Source of the DNA: Endozoicomonas gorgoniicola
GTDB taxonomy: Bacteria; Pseudomonadota; Gammaproteobacteria; Pseudomonadales; Endozoicomonadaceae
Direction of reading: 5' to 3'
Assembly: GCF_025562715.2 (NCBI RefSeq)
Contig: NZ_JAPFCC010000001.1
Span: 6,100,001 to 6,164,000, forward strand
DNA length: 64,000 nt
In this document: one piece after another, positions 1 to 8,032 of the stretch
Numbering within the stretch: the first letter of the stretch is position 1
Layout: each line of letters starts with the position of its first letter
Made by a program: the position numbers and the translations under genes
The notes under the pieces: model-generated
Databases searched by the model: none
Told to the model about the DNA's origin: nothing
Seen by the model: only the letters and a program-made list of their open reading frames with translations

Positions 1-1
1 G

Positions 2-187
2 CTGAATACCATTGCCCGGGAATTCTGCCTGACCCCCCTGCAATCGCTTCTGTCAGAAGGGTTTGAAGACCTTGATGACCTGAAAGCGGCCATCGCCGAA
101 ATGGATGACAAACAGCTGGCGCGCAGGCTGCTGGCCGAAATTGATATCATCATTGATGAATACCGCAAAGGTGTAGCCCTTCTCTGA
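2..187 (+). CDS. C-terminal fragment of an unrecognised protein
   Basis: An open frame enters from the left edge and ends at TGA 185-187, giving 61 residues with no start in the window. The fragment is acidic and probably helical (…CLTPLQSLLSEGFEDLDD…, ending EYRKGVALL). I do not recognise the family, and no catalytic motif is visible. It reads toward the convergent membrane-protein gene that ends at 220, with only 32 bases between them and no obvious terminator. The reading frame is uninterrupted and the codon use is like that of neighbouring genes, so it is probably the real end of a gene rather than a chance ORF. Confidence 0.6.
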   Translation: MNTIAREFCLTPLQSLLSEGFEDLDDLKAAIAEMDDKQLARRLLAEIDIIIDEYRKGVALL

Positions 188-219
188 GATCAGAAGGGCG
201 AAACCTTGTTTATGGCTGC

Positions 220-1416
220 TTACGCTTTATTTCTTTTGAGATACGCCTGATAAAGCTTGAAGGCTGCATTCAGTTGTTCTTTGGAATATCCCTTTTTTAA
301 CAGAGCCTGATGGATTTTTTCTTTCTCCATGCCTTTATTGATATTGGCTTTAAATGTATTGGCCAGCCGGTTAATGATTTTCTGGTCATCACCTGTCTGT
401 GTATTTAAGTCATAGCCTTTTTCATCTTCCGGAACTTGTTTTTTGAAGAACGTGTAGTTCTCTGTTTTGCCTTCGTAATCAAGATAATGAGTTACCTTTG
501 CCCTCAGGCCTTCCTGAATGCTATCGGGACGGGTGAGCGCTATGTAAAACGTTGTGAAATAGGAGGTTTTAACGATGTCGACAATGGATGTGAACAGCGA
601 ATACAGGACAAAGCTGATGAATAACAATATAAATATTGGCAGTGTATTAACAGCGACCTCATTGTTTTCTGTCAGAATCAGCCAGTTTTCCGGAAACAGG
701 GAGTGACCAAAATAGCCAGCTCCTGCCCCCAAAGCCAGGGCAGGGAGAAACAACACCAGAGAAAGAGAGCCAATAAGGCTGCCAATCAGGTCAATACCCA
801 GCACGCCCACCAGGGCTCCCGGAACGTTTTTCTTAACAAGTGACAGTTTCTCCGGTATCTGTCGAATGCTTGACTGATCAATCGCAATAGCGGGTATGGA
901 GAAATTTTTTACCAGATCCCAGACTTCACTGAAAACACCCAATAACAGGCTGGTAAAAAAGTGACTGCCTGTATTTGAGTCTTCGTCAGAGCCTTCAGAG
1001 CTTTTTGATCTGACCATATAGTCAATAATTGAATAGAGAAATAAAGAGACTCCCATGCCCTTTATAGCCCTGGCACCACTGGGTATATCGGTGTCTTTTC
1101 CCTGTAGAATATCGTAAATCATCCATGACCCAACGGCTTTGTACCTCATTTGAATAAATGAAAATACCGGCCCGGCCATAAGGGTGAGCAGAATTAACAG
1201 CATTCCTGTTAAATAGTCCTGCGCAATCATGAAGTAGTAGACACAGGCAAGGCACATTGTCATGGCTATGGTTTTGAACAGGGTCATGCGAAAAGCCAGT
1301 TTAAAGATGTCGGCATCTTTGCCCAGTAAACTGACGCTGCCGGTCAGCAGACCTTTAATATCCTTTCCCTTTGCCCCCAGTCCGGATGACAGCGTGTCAG
1401 AAAATCCTTTTATCAT
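220..1416 (-). CDS. Multi-pass inner-membrane protein of unknown function
   Basis: About 398 residues from the preferred ATG at 1416. An AGGAG sits 8 bases before that codon, whereas the frame stays open to 1566 without a comparable ribosome site, so the longer 448-residue reading is unlikely. Hydrophobic segments are visible around a FKTIAMTMCLACVYYF stretch followed by a second one, then a glycine-rich LGIDLIGSLIGSLSLVLF segment, and later IFILLFISFVLYSLF, suggesting four to six membrane helices. The C-terminal 50 residues are soluble, charged and helical (INRLANTFKANINKG… to …LKRNKA). I do not recognise a family. It is convergent with the upstream fragment and divergent from rsmE (190 bases from the preferred start to the rsmE ATG), so it is probably transcribed alone. 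Confidence 0.7.
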   Translation of the reverse strand: MIKGFSDTLSSGLGAKGKDIKGLLTGSVSLLGKDADIFKLAFRMTLFKTIAMTMCLACVYYFMIAQDYLTGMLLILLTLMAGPVFSFIQMRYKAVGSWMIYDILQGKDTDIPSGARAIKGMGVSLFLYSIIDYMVRSKSSEGSDEDSNTGSHFFTSLLLGVFSEVWDLVKNFSIPAIAIDQSSIRQIPEKLSLVKKNVPGALVGVLGIDLIGSLIGSLSLVLFLPALALGAGAGYFGHSLFPENWLILTENNEVAVNTLPIFILLFISFVLYSLFTSIVDIVKTSYFTTFYIALTRPDSIQEGLRAKVTHYLDYEGKTENYTFFKKQVPEDEKGYDLNTQTGDDQKIINRLANTFKANINKGMEKEKIHQALLKKGYSKEQLNAAFKLYQAYLKRNKA

Positions 1417-1606
1417 GTTCGTGCTCCTGTAGAACCTTATTTCCATGCTGACGTTATTATAGTTATAAACATTTTCTGGCCGTTCCATTGCAGTAGCCAG
1501 AATCCATTCTTCAACAATCAGAGCAGAGGGGTGTGTGACTTGCTCCCTGACTGTAAATCCGGACAATAAGCGTCCAATTTGATCACTTTACTGATTTTGC
1601 GCATTT

Positions 1607-2317
1607 ATGAATTTACTGTTGCTGACACCTGATGACTTTGTATCGGACTCTCTGGTTAAACTGCAGGGGCGGCAGTTGCAACACGTACTGAGTGTTCATC
1701 AGGCAAAGGTGGGTGACACGCTGCGGGTTGGTCTGGTCAATAGTCTGATGGGGGAAGGAACCATCACAGCTTTGTCGACGGATGCTATGGAAATGGACGT
1801 GATCCTGACAGAACAGCCGCCAGCGGCTTTGCCCCTCACCGTATTGCTGGCGCTGCCCAGGCCCAAGATGTTGAAACGCAGCCTCCAACATCTAACCGCC
1901 CTTGGGGTGAAGCGCATTGTCTTAATGAACAGCTACCGGGTTGAAAAAAGCTTCTGGCAGTCGCCCTGGCTGTCGGAAGAAAAGGTTCATGAACAACTGG
2001 TGCTGGGGCTGGAGCAGGCTCGTGACACGGTATTGCCGGAAGTGATTCAGGAAAAACGCTTCAAACCGTTTGTGGAAGACCGGCTGCCCGCTATGGTCGC
2101 AGGCAAGCGGGGCATGGTGGCGCACCCGGTGGGAGGCATTTCCTGTCCACACCAGATTTCGGATGAAGTGGTACTGGCGATTGGCCCGGAAGGTGGGTTT
2201 ATACCTTACGAGGTTGAAAAGCTGGAGGAAGCGGGTTTTGAACGCATTCATCTGGGATCAAGAATCCTCAGGGTAGAAACGGCAGTAACGGCTATCACGT
2301 CGAAACTTTACGACTAG
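1607..2317 (+). CDS. rsmE: 16S rRNA (uracil1498-N3)-methyltransferase
   Basis: Predicted 236-residue SPOUT-class methyltransferase that methylates N3 of U1498 in 16S rRNA using S-adenosylmethionine, acting on the assembled 30S subunit. The N-terminal half is a PUA-like RNA-binding domain (residues 1-70). The C-terminal half has the knotted SAM site: GPEGG at 193-197 and LRVETA at 221-226, both hallmarks of RsmE. The length matches the family (about 243). The ATG at 1607 directly precedes the conserved start, but upstream bases give only a weak ribosome site. It is followed 68 bases later by a DUF2059 gene on the same strand. Confidence 0.93.
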   Translation: MNLLLLTPDDFVSDSLVKLQGRQLQHVLSVHQAKVGDTLRVGLVNSLMGEGTITALSTDAMEMDVILTEQPPAALPLTVLLALPRPKMLKRSLQHLTALGVKRIVLMNSYRVEKSFWQSPWLSEEKVHEQLVLGLEQARDTVLPEVIQEKRFKPFVEDRLPAMVAGKRGMVAHPVGGISCPHQISDEVVLAIGPEGGFIPYEVEKLEEAGFERIHLGSRILRVETAVTAITSKLYD

Positions 2318-2385
2318 CCCTGCTTGGCGTTATTGTTGGAAAAGTTGTCACCTTTTTTTTAAACAACTCTAACTATGGCCTGCTT

Positions 2386-3153
2386 ATGTGCGTACACAGA
2401 AAAGGATTTGCTGTTGCGCTGATCATACTGTTGCTGTCGTCTGGTCAGACACTCTCCGCCGATAAACAGATTCTTCTGAATGAACTCTATGATAACGCCC
2501 GTCTCGAGCGTCAGCTGGACTGGATACGTGCCAGCATGACCCTGGAGACGGGGAAGTACACCTTGCCGGAAGTGGTTGTCAAGACAGTCAATCAAGTGGT
2601 CGAGGTTCGCTATAGTGCATCATTTTACCGGTCGTCCATGTTGGCAACGCTGGATGAGGCGTTGAGTGTCGGAGAGTTGTTGAGGCTTCTGGACTGGTAT
2701 AATTCCAATCTGGGGCAAAAGGTGCTGTCCCTTGAAATGGCTGCTAATGACCCTGCCAACCGTTTGCGTATGCAGGGGTATATTGAAGAAAAGCTGGGGC
2801 AGCAGTTACCCCGCACCAGTCGGATTCGCCTGATTGAAGAACTGATGGAAACTATGGATGCCGAAGAACTGGGTACCGAACTGGTGGCCAGTGCGTCTGT
2901 GGGGGCTCAGCGTCTGCTGCGTGAAATCATGCCGATGCAGGAAGGGTATGCCGTGCGTCCGCCGGAAATTCTCAAGGCCAGAGAAAAACCGGCCATACGC
3001 AAAGGCATCAGTGATGAGATGCGTAACCTCTACCTCTACACTTATCGCAGCCTGCCTGATAACGAGATCAGGGCTTATCTGGATTTTGCCCGGTCATCGG
3101 CCATGCAGAACTTCCAGCGGGGACAGATGCAGGCGATGGCTCGGATGTTGTGA
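2386..3153 (+). CDS. Secreted DUF2059-family protein
   Basis: A 255-residue protein with a clear signal peptide: basic start, hydrophobic stretch ALIILLLSSGQTLSA, and probable cleavage after about residue 25. The mature part is helical and contains a DUF2059-type segment with the pattern …LDWYNSNLGQKVLSLE…, which is typical of these periplasmic proteins. A second related half follows (…YLYTYRSLPDNEIRAYLDF…), so the protein seems to carry two such helical units. The molecular function of the family is not established. The T-run at 2350-2358 before the gene could be a weak terminator for rsmE. It is convergent with priA, with 12 bases between the two stops. Confidence 0.75.
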   Translation: MCVHRKGFAVALIILLLSSGQTLSADKQILLNELYDNARLERQLDWIRASMTLETGKYTLPEVVVKTVNQVVEVRYSASFYRSSMLATLDEALSVGELLRLLDWYNSNLGQKVLSLEMAANDPANRLRMQGYIEEKLGQQLPRTSRIRLIEELMETMDAEELGTELVASASVGAQRLLREIMPMQEGYAVRPPEILKAREKPAIRKGISDEMRNLYLYTYRSLPDNEIRAYLDFARSSAMQNFQRGQMQAMARML

Positions 3154-3165
3154 AAGATAAGCGTT

Positions 3166-5430
3166 TCAGGTCATCTCCTGAGGATCAACATCCAGCGTCC
3201 AGCGCAGGTGTCTTGGCAGTTTTAAACCGTCCAGATAACCCACCAGATCGTTCAGAACCCGATGTAGAATGGGTCGTTCGCTGGACTGAAGCAGCAGCTG
3301 CTGGCGGAAACGCCCCTGACGTTTTTCCATAATCGCAGGCAGAGGCCCCAGGGGAGTAAGCGCCGACATTTCTCCAAAGTGTTGTAAGACACGCTCCCGT
3401 AACTGTTTTAATAAAGCCAATCCATCCTGTGTATAGGCGGATTCGGTTCGAAATACGGCCAGATAGCCACAGGGCGGCAGGCGCAAATGCTGTCGTTCGC
3501 TGAACAGACTGTTGGCAAAGCGTGTGAAATCGTTCATTGATAACATCTGCAAGGCCGGATGCTGGGGATTATGCGTCTGGATAATCACATGACCGGGCAT
3601 CTGCCCACGACCTGAACGGCCGGCCACCTGCATGACCAGCTGTCCGGTTTTCTCCAGTCCCCGAAAGTCGGAACTGAACAGCCCGCCGTCCGCATTGATA
3701 ATGGCAACCAGTGTAACCCCCGGAAAATGATGGCCTTTGGCGAGCATCTGAGTACCCAGAAGAATGCAGGGTTTGCCCTCATTGATCTGATCCAGCAGCG
3801 CAGGCAGAGCGTCTTTCCGGCGGGTGGAGTCCCTGTCCACCCTTAACACGGGATAATCAGGAAACAGTTGTGATAACACCTGCTCACTGCGTTCAGTCCC
3901 CTGACCGGCTGGTTGCAGTTTTTTGCTGTGACACGCCGGGCAGGCCCGGGGGATAGCGGTCTGGTAATCGCAATGGTGGCAGTGCATGTGCGGTGGCTGG
4001 CGGTGCAGGGTCATGTGAGCGTCACAATGCGGACAGTCGAAAATAGTGCCACAGTCATGACAGATCAGGGACGGTGCATACCCCCGGCGATTCAGAAACA
4101 CCATCACCTGATGCCCCTGCTGCAAAGTACGCTGCATACGGTCAAGGATGGGCTGGGCAAAACCATCGGTCAGCAACTGCTGGCGAATATCCAGCAATTC
4201 AATGGTTGGGGCTTTAGCGCCACCGGCGCGACTTTTCATCTGAAGATGGCTGTAACGGCCAGTGCGGGCGTTTTGCAGGCTTTCCAGTGACGGGGTGGCA
4301 GAGCCGAGGACGACCGGGCAGTCTGCCATTTTAGCGCGGTAGATAGCCAGATCCCTGGCATTGTAGCGCAGGGTGTCCTGCTGTTTATAAGAACCGTCGT
4401 GTTCTTCATCAATGATGATCAGCCCCAGCTTCGGCATGGGGGTAAACACGCCGGAGCGTGTGGCAATCAAAATACCTGCGCTGGTTCGGCTGGCTGCCAG
4501 CCAGGATTGCAGGCGTTCCCCGTCGCTCAGGCCAGAGTGGATACACACCACCGGAACCCTGAAGCGCTTTCTGAATCGTTCAATGGTTTGCGGCGTCAGG
4601 CCAATCTCAGGCACCAGCACCAGAGCCTGTCTCCCAGCCTTCAGGGTAGCGGCAATGGCCTGTAAATAAACTTCGGTTTTGCCGCTGCCGGTGACGCCTT
4701 CTAATAATACCGGGTGGAAGGAGGGGGTCTCCAGAATGCCTTCCAGGGCAAACTGCTGTTCCGGGTTGAGCGTCAGGGGAGCTTGTCTGAGAAGCGGGCT
4801 GACGGAATCACTAGCTGAATCACTAGCTGAATAACTAGCTGAATAAAAAGGTTCGTTATGGACTTCCAGCTCGTAACAGCTGGCCAGTTGTTTTTTAGCC
4901 AGATTGGTCAGGATGGTTTTGCTGATACCCGCTTCTTTCAGCTCCACCTCATTGATGCCTTGCGGGGCCGTATGGATTAATTCCAGAGCCTGTAACTGGC
5001 GTTTTGCACTTTTCAGTTGTTTTTTCAGGACATCGTTCAGTTCGCAGGCACTTTTCCAGAGTGTAATGGTGCCTGCTGAAGCCGGTTTGCCTTGCCTGAG
5101 TGCCTGAGGCAGGGCGAGGGATAAGGTTTCGCCCAGGCTGTAATGGTAATAGCTGGCTGCCCAGCGGCACAGGCTCATAATGTTTTCAGGCAGAACCGGG
5201 CTGTTCTCAAGAATGCCGCTGGCATGACGCAGTTTGTCAGGTGGGCAGTCGGACTGGTCTTTTATCGCTTCAATAATGCCCAGCATTCTGCGGGGGCCAA
5301 ACTGAACCTGAACCCTCATGCCCGGTTGCAAAAGGACAGGGTCAATCCCTTTGGGTGGCAGATAATCAAACAGCTGACGCAATGGCGTAGGAACGGCAAT
5401 GCTGAGAATGATGTCGTTGCTGGAACTCAT
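3166..5430 (-). CDS. priA: Primosomal protein N' (replication restart helicase PriA)
   Basis: A 754-residue superfamily 2 DNA helicase that recognises abandoned replication forks and starts reloading of DnaB. The N-terminal 3'-end-binding domain and winged helix (1-190) precede the helicase core, with Walker A GVTGSGKT at 245-252 and the DEEH box at 341-344. Next comes the cysteine-rich zinc insertion (CHDC…CPHC…CHHC…CPAC pattern), then the second helicase lobe with QVAGRSGR. The protein is about 20 residues longer than usual. The excess is largely a low-complexity linker at 196-211 made of four 4-residue units (YSAS/YSAS/DSAS/DSVS), encoded by a 12-bp tandem repeat. The gene is divergent from rpmE, whose start lies 271 bases away. 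Confidence 0.96.
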   Translation of the reverse strand: MSSSNDIILSIAVPTPLRQLFDYLPPKGIDPVLLQPGMRVQVQFGPRRMLGIIEAIKDQSDCPPDKLRHASGILENSPVLPENIMSLCRWAASYYHYSLGETLSLALPQALRQGKPASAGTITLWKSACELNDVLKKQLKSAKRQLQALELIHTAPQGINEVELKEAGISKTILTNLAKKQLASCYELEVHNEPFYSASYSASDSASDSVSPLLRQAPLTLNPEQQFALEGILETPSFHPVLLEGVTGSGKTEVYLQAIAATLKAGRQALVLVPEIGLTPQTIERFRKRFRVPVVCIHSGLSDGERLQSWLAASRTSAGILIATRSGVFTPMPKLGLIIIDEEHDGSYKQQDTLRYNARDLAIYRAKMADCPVVLGSATPSLESLQNARTGRYSHLQMKSRAGGAKAPTIELLDIRQQLLTDGFAQPILDRMQRTLQQGHQVMVFLNRRGYAPSLICHDCGTIFDCPHCDAHMTLHRQPPHMHCHHCDYQTAIPRACPACHSKKLQPAGQGTERSEQVLSQLFPDYPVLRVDRDSTRRKDALPALLDQINEGKPCILLGTQMLAKGHHFPGVTLVAIINADGGLFSSDFRGLEKTGQLVMQVAGRSGRGQMPGHVIIQTHNPQHPALQMLSMNDFTRFANSLFSERQHLRLPPCGYLAVFRTESAYTQDGLALLKQLRERVLQHFGEMSALTPLGPLPAIMEKRQGRFRQQLLLQSSERPILHRVLNDLVGYLDGLKLPRHLRWTLDVDPQEMT
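4802..4849 (-). repeat. 12-bp tandem repeat, four copies, inside priA
   Basis: Four adjacent 12-base units (4802-4813, 4814-4825, 4826-4837, 4838-4849) with the core AGCTGAATCACT and a few substitutions. Read on the minus strand they encode four Ser-rich tetrapeptides, residues 196-211 of PriA, in the linker just before the helicase core. The unit length is a multiple of three, so copy-number change would keep the frame. Confidence 0.85.
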
Positions 5431-5543
5431 GAAGCGGACTCTTGACTGGTTCTGGCAGTTTACCCTGAGTCTGATGCGGGTTGTACCCTCAATGTCCGTG
5501 AATCCGGTGCCAGCCCTTGAACCGTAAGGGCGGCAGGGGAGGT

Positions 5544-5571
5544 TTGCTTGACTCCGATACTCTGGTATGAT
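5544..5571 (+). promoter_or_regulatory. Candidate sigma-70 promoter of rpmE
   Basis: TTGCTT at 5544-5549 and TATGAT at 5566-5571 are separated by 16 bases. Transcription would start near 5578, giving a 5' leader of about 125 bases before the rpmE ATG. Assigned by eye only. Confidence 0.45.
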
Positions 5572-5590
5572 TCGCCCTCAATTTCCAGGG

Positions 5591-5619
5591 GCTGGTGTTT
5601 TCACACTGAAAATACCAGC
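5591..5619 (+). promoter_or_regulatory. Stem-loop in the rpmE 5' leader
   Basis: A 13-base-pair hairpin: GCTGGTGTTTTCA (5591-5603), loop CAC, and a pairing arm (5607-5619) with one G-U pair. It lies in the predicted rpmE leader, 82 bases before the ATG. L31 is known to repress its own mRNA through a structured leader in E. coli; whether this element does so is inference. Confidence 0.5.
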
Positions 5620-5701
5620 TTGCTTGTGTGCGGTGCTGTTCCATAACCGACATCATGTTGGGGCTGTGCAGTGGCGGCATGCGTTTTTTGAGGTAGATAT
5701 C

Positions 5702-5917
5702 ATGAAGCCGGAAATCCATCCGAACTACGAACAGATCGAAGTTACCTGCTCCTGCGGTAACAAAATCCAGACTCGCTCCACTCTGTGCAAGGAACTGCAG
5801 ATTGAAGTGTGCTCCAAGTGCCACCCATTCTACACCGGCACCCAGAAAGTAATGGATACCGGCGGCCGTATCGAACGCTTCAACAAGCGTTTCGGCAAGC
5901 TCAGCACTCGCAAGTAA
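5702..5917 (+). CDS. rpmE: Large ribosomal subunit protein bL31
   Basis: A 71-residue ribosomal protein of the 50S subunit that bridges to 30S. The start at 5702 (MKPEIHPNY) matches the family exactly, although the frame is open further upstream. This is the zinc-binding form: CSCG near residues 16-19 and CSKC near 37-40 supply the four cysteines. The usual C-terminal …GGRIERFNKRF… is present. It is followed by an unusually strong terminator at 6004-6044. A structured leader and a probable promoter lie upstream. A GAGG element stands 10 bases before the ATG. Confidence 0.97.
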   Translation: MKPEIHPNYEQIEVTCSCGNKIQTRSTLCKELQIEVCSKCHPFYTGTQKVMDTGGRIERFNKRFGKLSTRK

Positions 5918-5925
5918 TTGTGAGT

Positions 5926-6807
5926 ATGCCTACCCTGGACAGACTCAACCCCGTATTCGTTCGGGGTATTCTGCCCGGGGGCAGGCAGCTGTTAAAGCAG
6001 CTTAAAAAAAAGGCGCTTTACCATTGGGTAGGCGCCTTTTTTTTGGGTTGTACTTTGATACCTTTTTCATGGGCGGAAGTGGATGCGCAAGCTAACTGTT
6101 TTATTAAAGGCAGGTCAGAAGCTGTTGTCTGGGACTATATCGTTGATGGCGATACACTCTGGCTTCAGGATGGTAGAAAAGTACGCTTTGCCTCTGTAAA
6201 CGCTCCCGAAGTTGCACATGATGGACTGGCTCCGGAACCTTTTGGCGATCAGGCGACGGAAGTTCTGCGAGGGTTGTTGAAAAGCTCTTCCAGACTGCAG
6301 ATGCAGAGAGCCGAGCGCGGGGAGGATCAGCATGGCAGAGTGCTGGCACACCTGTTTATGCCGGACGGCCGCTCTTTAGAAGCCATACTGCTGGAAAACG
6401 GGCTGGCCTTCCAGCTGTTCCCCGATGATCACAGTGCCTATAACGACTGCTTTTCCGAACGGGAAAACGATGCCCGAAAGGCGGGGCGTGGCGTGTGGTC
6501 AAAGCAGCCTGTTCTTGATATCAGTCAGCAATCTATAACTTCAGGCTTTCATCTGGTCAGCAGTATTGTCATGGCGGTTCGTGCGCCCCGCGACAGCGAT
6601 TACTATTGGGTTGACCTGGACGGACCTATGGTACTGCGCGTACTCAAGTCCGGAGCCGATGAACGCTGGCTGAGAAATGCGATTGGCCGGAAAATTGAAG
6701 CCCGTGGCTGGGTGATGGAAAGCTCCCGACGCAAGCGTGGATCTAAAAAGTACAAACCCTGGGTTATGGGTATCTACCACTCCCTTGCCATTAAACGCAT
6801 CAATTAA
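5926..6807 (+). CDS. Secreted staphylococcal-nuclease-like (thermonuclease) protein
   Basis: About 293 residues from ATG 5926, with the frame open further upstream through rpmE. A hydrophobic export signal (YHWVGAFFLGCTLIPFSWA, about 32-50) precedes an SNase fold: DGDT at 74-77 (calcium ligand), Arg87 and Glu95 in the FASVNAPE region, and Arg138 in QHGRVLAHL. These match the catalytic Arg/Glu/Arg set of staphylococcal nuclease, so a periplasmic or secreted calcium-dependent nuclease is likely. The last 100 residues form an additional domain I do not recognise. The rpmE terminator hairpin lies inside the codons for the export signal, so the start and the transcript of this gene are uncertain. 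It overlaps the convergent LysR gene by 4 bases. Confidence 0.75.
   Translation: MPTLDRLNPVFVRGILPGGRQLLKQLKKKALYHWVGAFFLGCTLIPFSWAEVDAQANCFIKGRSEAVVWDYIVDGDTLWLQDGRKVRFASVNAPEVAHDGLAPEPFGDQATEVLRGLLKSSSRLQMQRAERGEDQHGRVLAHLFMPDGRSLEAILLENGLAFQLFPDDHSAYNDCFSERENDARKAGRGVWSKQPVLDISQQSITSGFHLVSSIVMAVRAPRDSDYYWVDLDGPMVLRVLKSGADERWLRNAIGRKIEARGWVMESSRRKRGSKKYKPWVMGIYHSLAIKRIN
6004..6044 (+). terminator. Strong rho-independent terminator after rpmE
   Basis: Arms A8-GGCGC (6004-6016) and GCGCC-T8 (6032-6044) form 13 pairs, with a further TACC/GGTA pairing inside the loop (6019-6022 with 6027-6030). GC stem plus an eight-T tail is textbook. It falls inside the predicted signal-peptide codons of the nuclease gene. 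Confidence 0.85.
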
Positions 6808-7745
6808 TGTGATGCTGAGGGGGGAGTATGCCACAGGGCAATCGTTCTGGTTAATTCCTCATACATCAACTGCCTGAGCCAGATATGGCCTGGATCCCGC
6901 ATAAATCGCTCATGCCAGATGAGTGAATAAGTTAACCCTTCGTGTTCCGCAGGAAATGGAATAATTTCCAATCCATGATCAGCCGCACAGATTTTTGCCA
7001 GGCAGTAGGGAACGGTCAATATCAATTCGGTATCTGCCACCAGAGCAAACGCAGCGACAAAATGTGGCACCCTGAGAGCAATTCTTCGTTGTAAACCGTA
7101 TTTCTCCAGTGTGTAGTCAACAAGCCCTTTTCGTTCGCCTCCCATGGTTATCAATGCGTGGGAGGCTTCAGCATAGGCTTGAAGCGTGAAGTCCCCCTCT
7201 AACAACGGATGGTTCCGGCTCATGACACAGACAAACTGGTCTTTCCCCAGGCCTCGCCCGTGAACCGCAGCAGGTGCATCGCTGACTGCACAGGTCGAGA
7301 TATCAATGTTTTGCTGGTCAAGCTCGTTAATCAGGTGTTCATGCCAGGGGATGATCTCCAGGTCAACTCCGGGGGCTTCACGATGGATGCGACGGATTAC
7401 CGGAGGAATAAAGATCTGTGCGCCATAGTCTGTTGTCGACAAGCGGAACAGGCGTTTGGTCGACGCAGGGTCAAACTCAGCTGGTGCAATCAGTCGACCA
7501 ATGTCCGAGAGCGAAAGTCGTAACTGCGCCGCCAGTGCTTCAGCCCTCGGAGTTGGGTTAAGCCCTTTTGGAGTCCGGGTAAAAAGCGGATCATTAAAGA
7601 GTTTTCGGAGTCGACCAAGGCTCCTGCTGATTGCTGACTGAGACAGATTTAGCTTGCCGGCGGCCCTGGTAACATTACGCTCCTCAAGAAGTACATGCAG
7701 TACAGGCAAAAGATTAAGGTCGCTCCCTGACAATCTATCAGGCAT
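6804..7745 (-). CDS. LysR-family transcriptional regulator
   Basis: A 313-residue LysR-type regulator. The winged helix-turn-helix occupies about residues 8-65 (LLPVLHVLLEERNVTRAA, then LSQSAISRSLGRLR), and the periplasmic-binding-like effector domain fills the rest. Length and N-terminal pattern (DLNLLPVLHVLL) resemble the NodD/SyrM-LeuO-like subgroup. It is transcribed away from the oxidoreductase-aldehyde reductase-GST genes that begin 287 bases away, the usual LysR arrangement, so control of that operon is likely but inferred. Dyad sequences in the intergenic region are candidate binding sites. The inducer cannot be read from the sequence. Confidence 0.9.
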   Translation of the reverse strand: MPDRLSGSDLNLLPVLHVLLEERNVTRAAGKLNLSQSAISRSLGRLRKLFNDPLFTRTPKGLNPTPRAEALAAQLRLSLSDIGRLIAPAEFDPASTKRLFRLSTTDYGAQIFIPPVIRRIHREAPGVDLEIIPWHEHLINELDQQNIDISTCAVSDAPAAVHGRGLGKDQFVCVMSRNHPLLEGDFTLQAYAEASHALITMGGERKGLVDYTLEKYGLQRRIALRVPHFVAAFALVADTELILTVPYCLAKICAADHGLEIIPFPAEHEGLTYSLIWHERFMRDPGHIWLRQLMYEELTRTIALWHTPPSASH

Positions 7746-8032
7746 AGCTCACTCCAATATTGTGCAAATGCATTAAGAATATTCCTTGCAAGTTGATTAA
7801 GTGTTTCTGCGCCCTCTGGTATGAGCTGCTCAATTTTAAATTAACGCTCATTCTTACGACTTTAGACGTATATTGAACGAAGCAGGCTTTCGTTTCTATT
7901 ATGCATTATCCAGAATATTACCTGAACGCATAATATGTATTCTTTAGATGTATTGGAAGCATGGCAAACAGAAGAGTAAATTCGCCTCTAAACACGATCA
8001 GAGTCGAGTAATAAAAAACTGAGGTGACTGTT
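7746..8032. promoter_or_regulatory. Divergent LysR/oxidoreductase regulatory region
   Basis: An AT-rich 287-base gap. ATTATGC (7898-7904) and GCATAAT (7928-7934) form an inverted repeat with a 23-base gap. A GAATATTC palindrome lies at about 7776-7783 beside the LysR start, and GAATATT recurs at 7913-7919. LysR operators are typically AT-rich dyads, so these are candidates only. Confidence 0.4.

Noticed and set aside
5567..5701. N-terminal extension of rpmE
   Set aside because: bL31 starts at MKPEIHPNY; the upstream codons cover a hairpin leader and are unrelated to the family.
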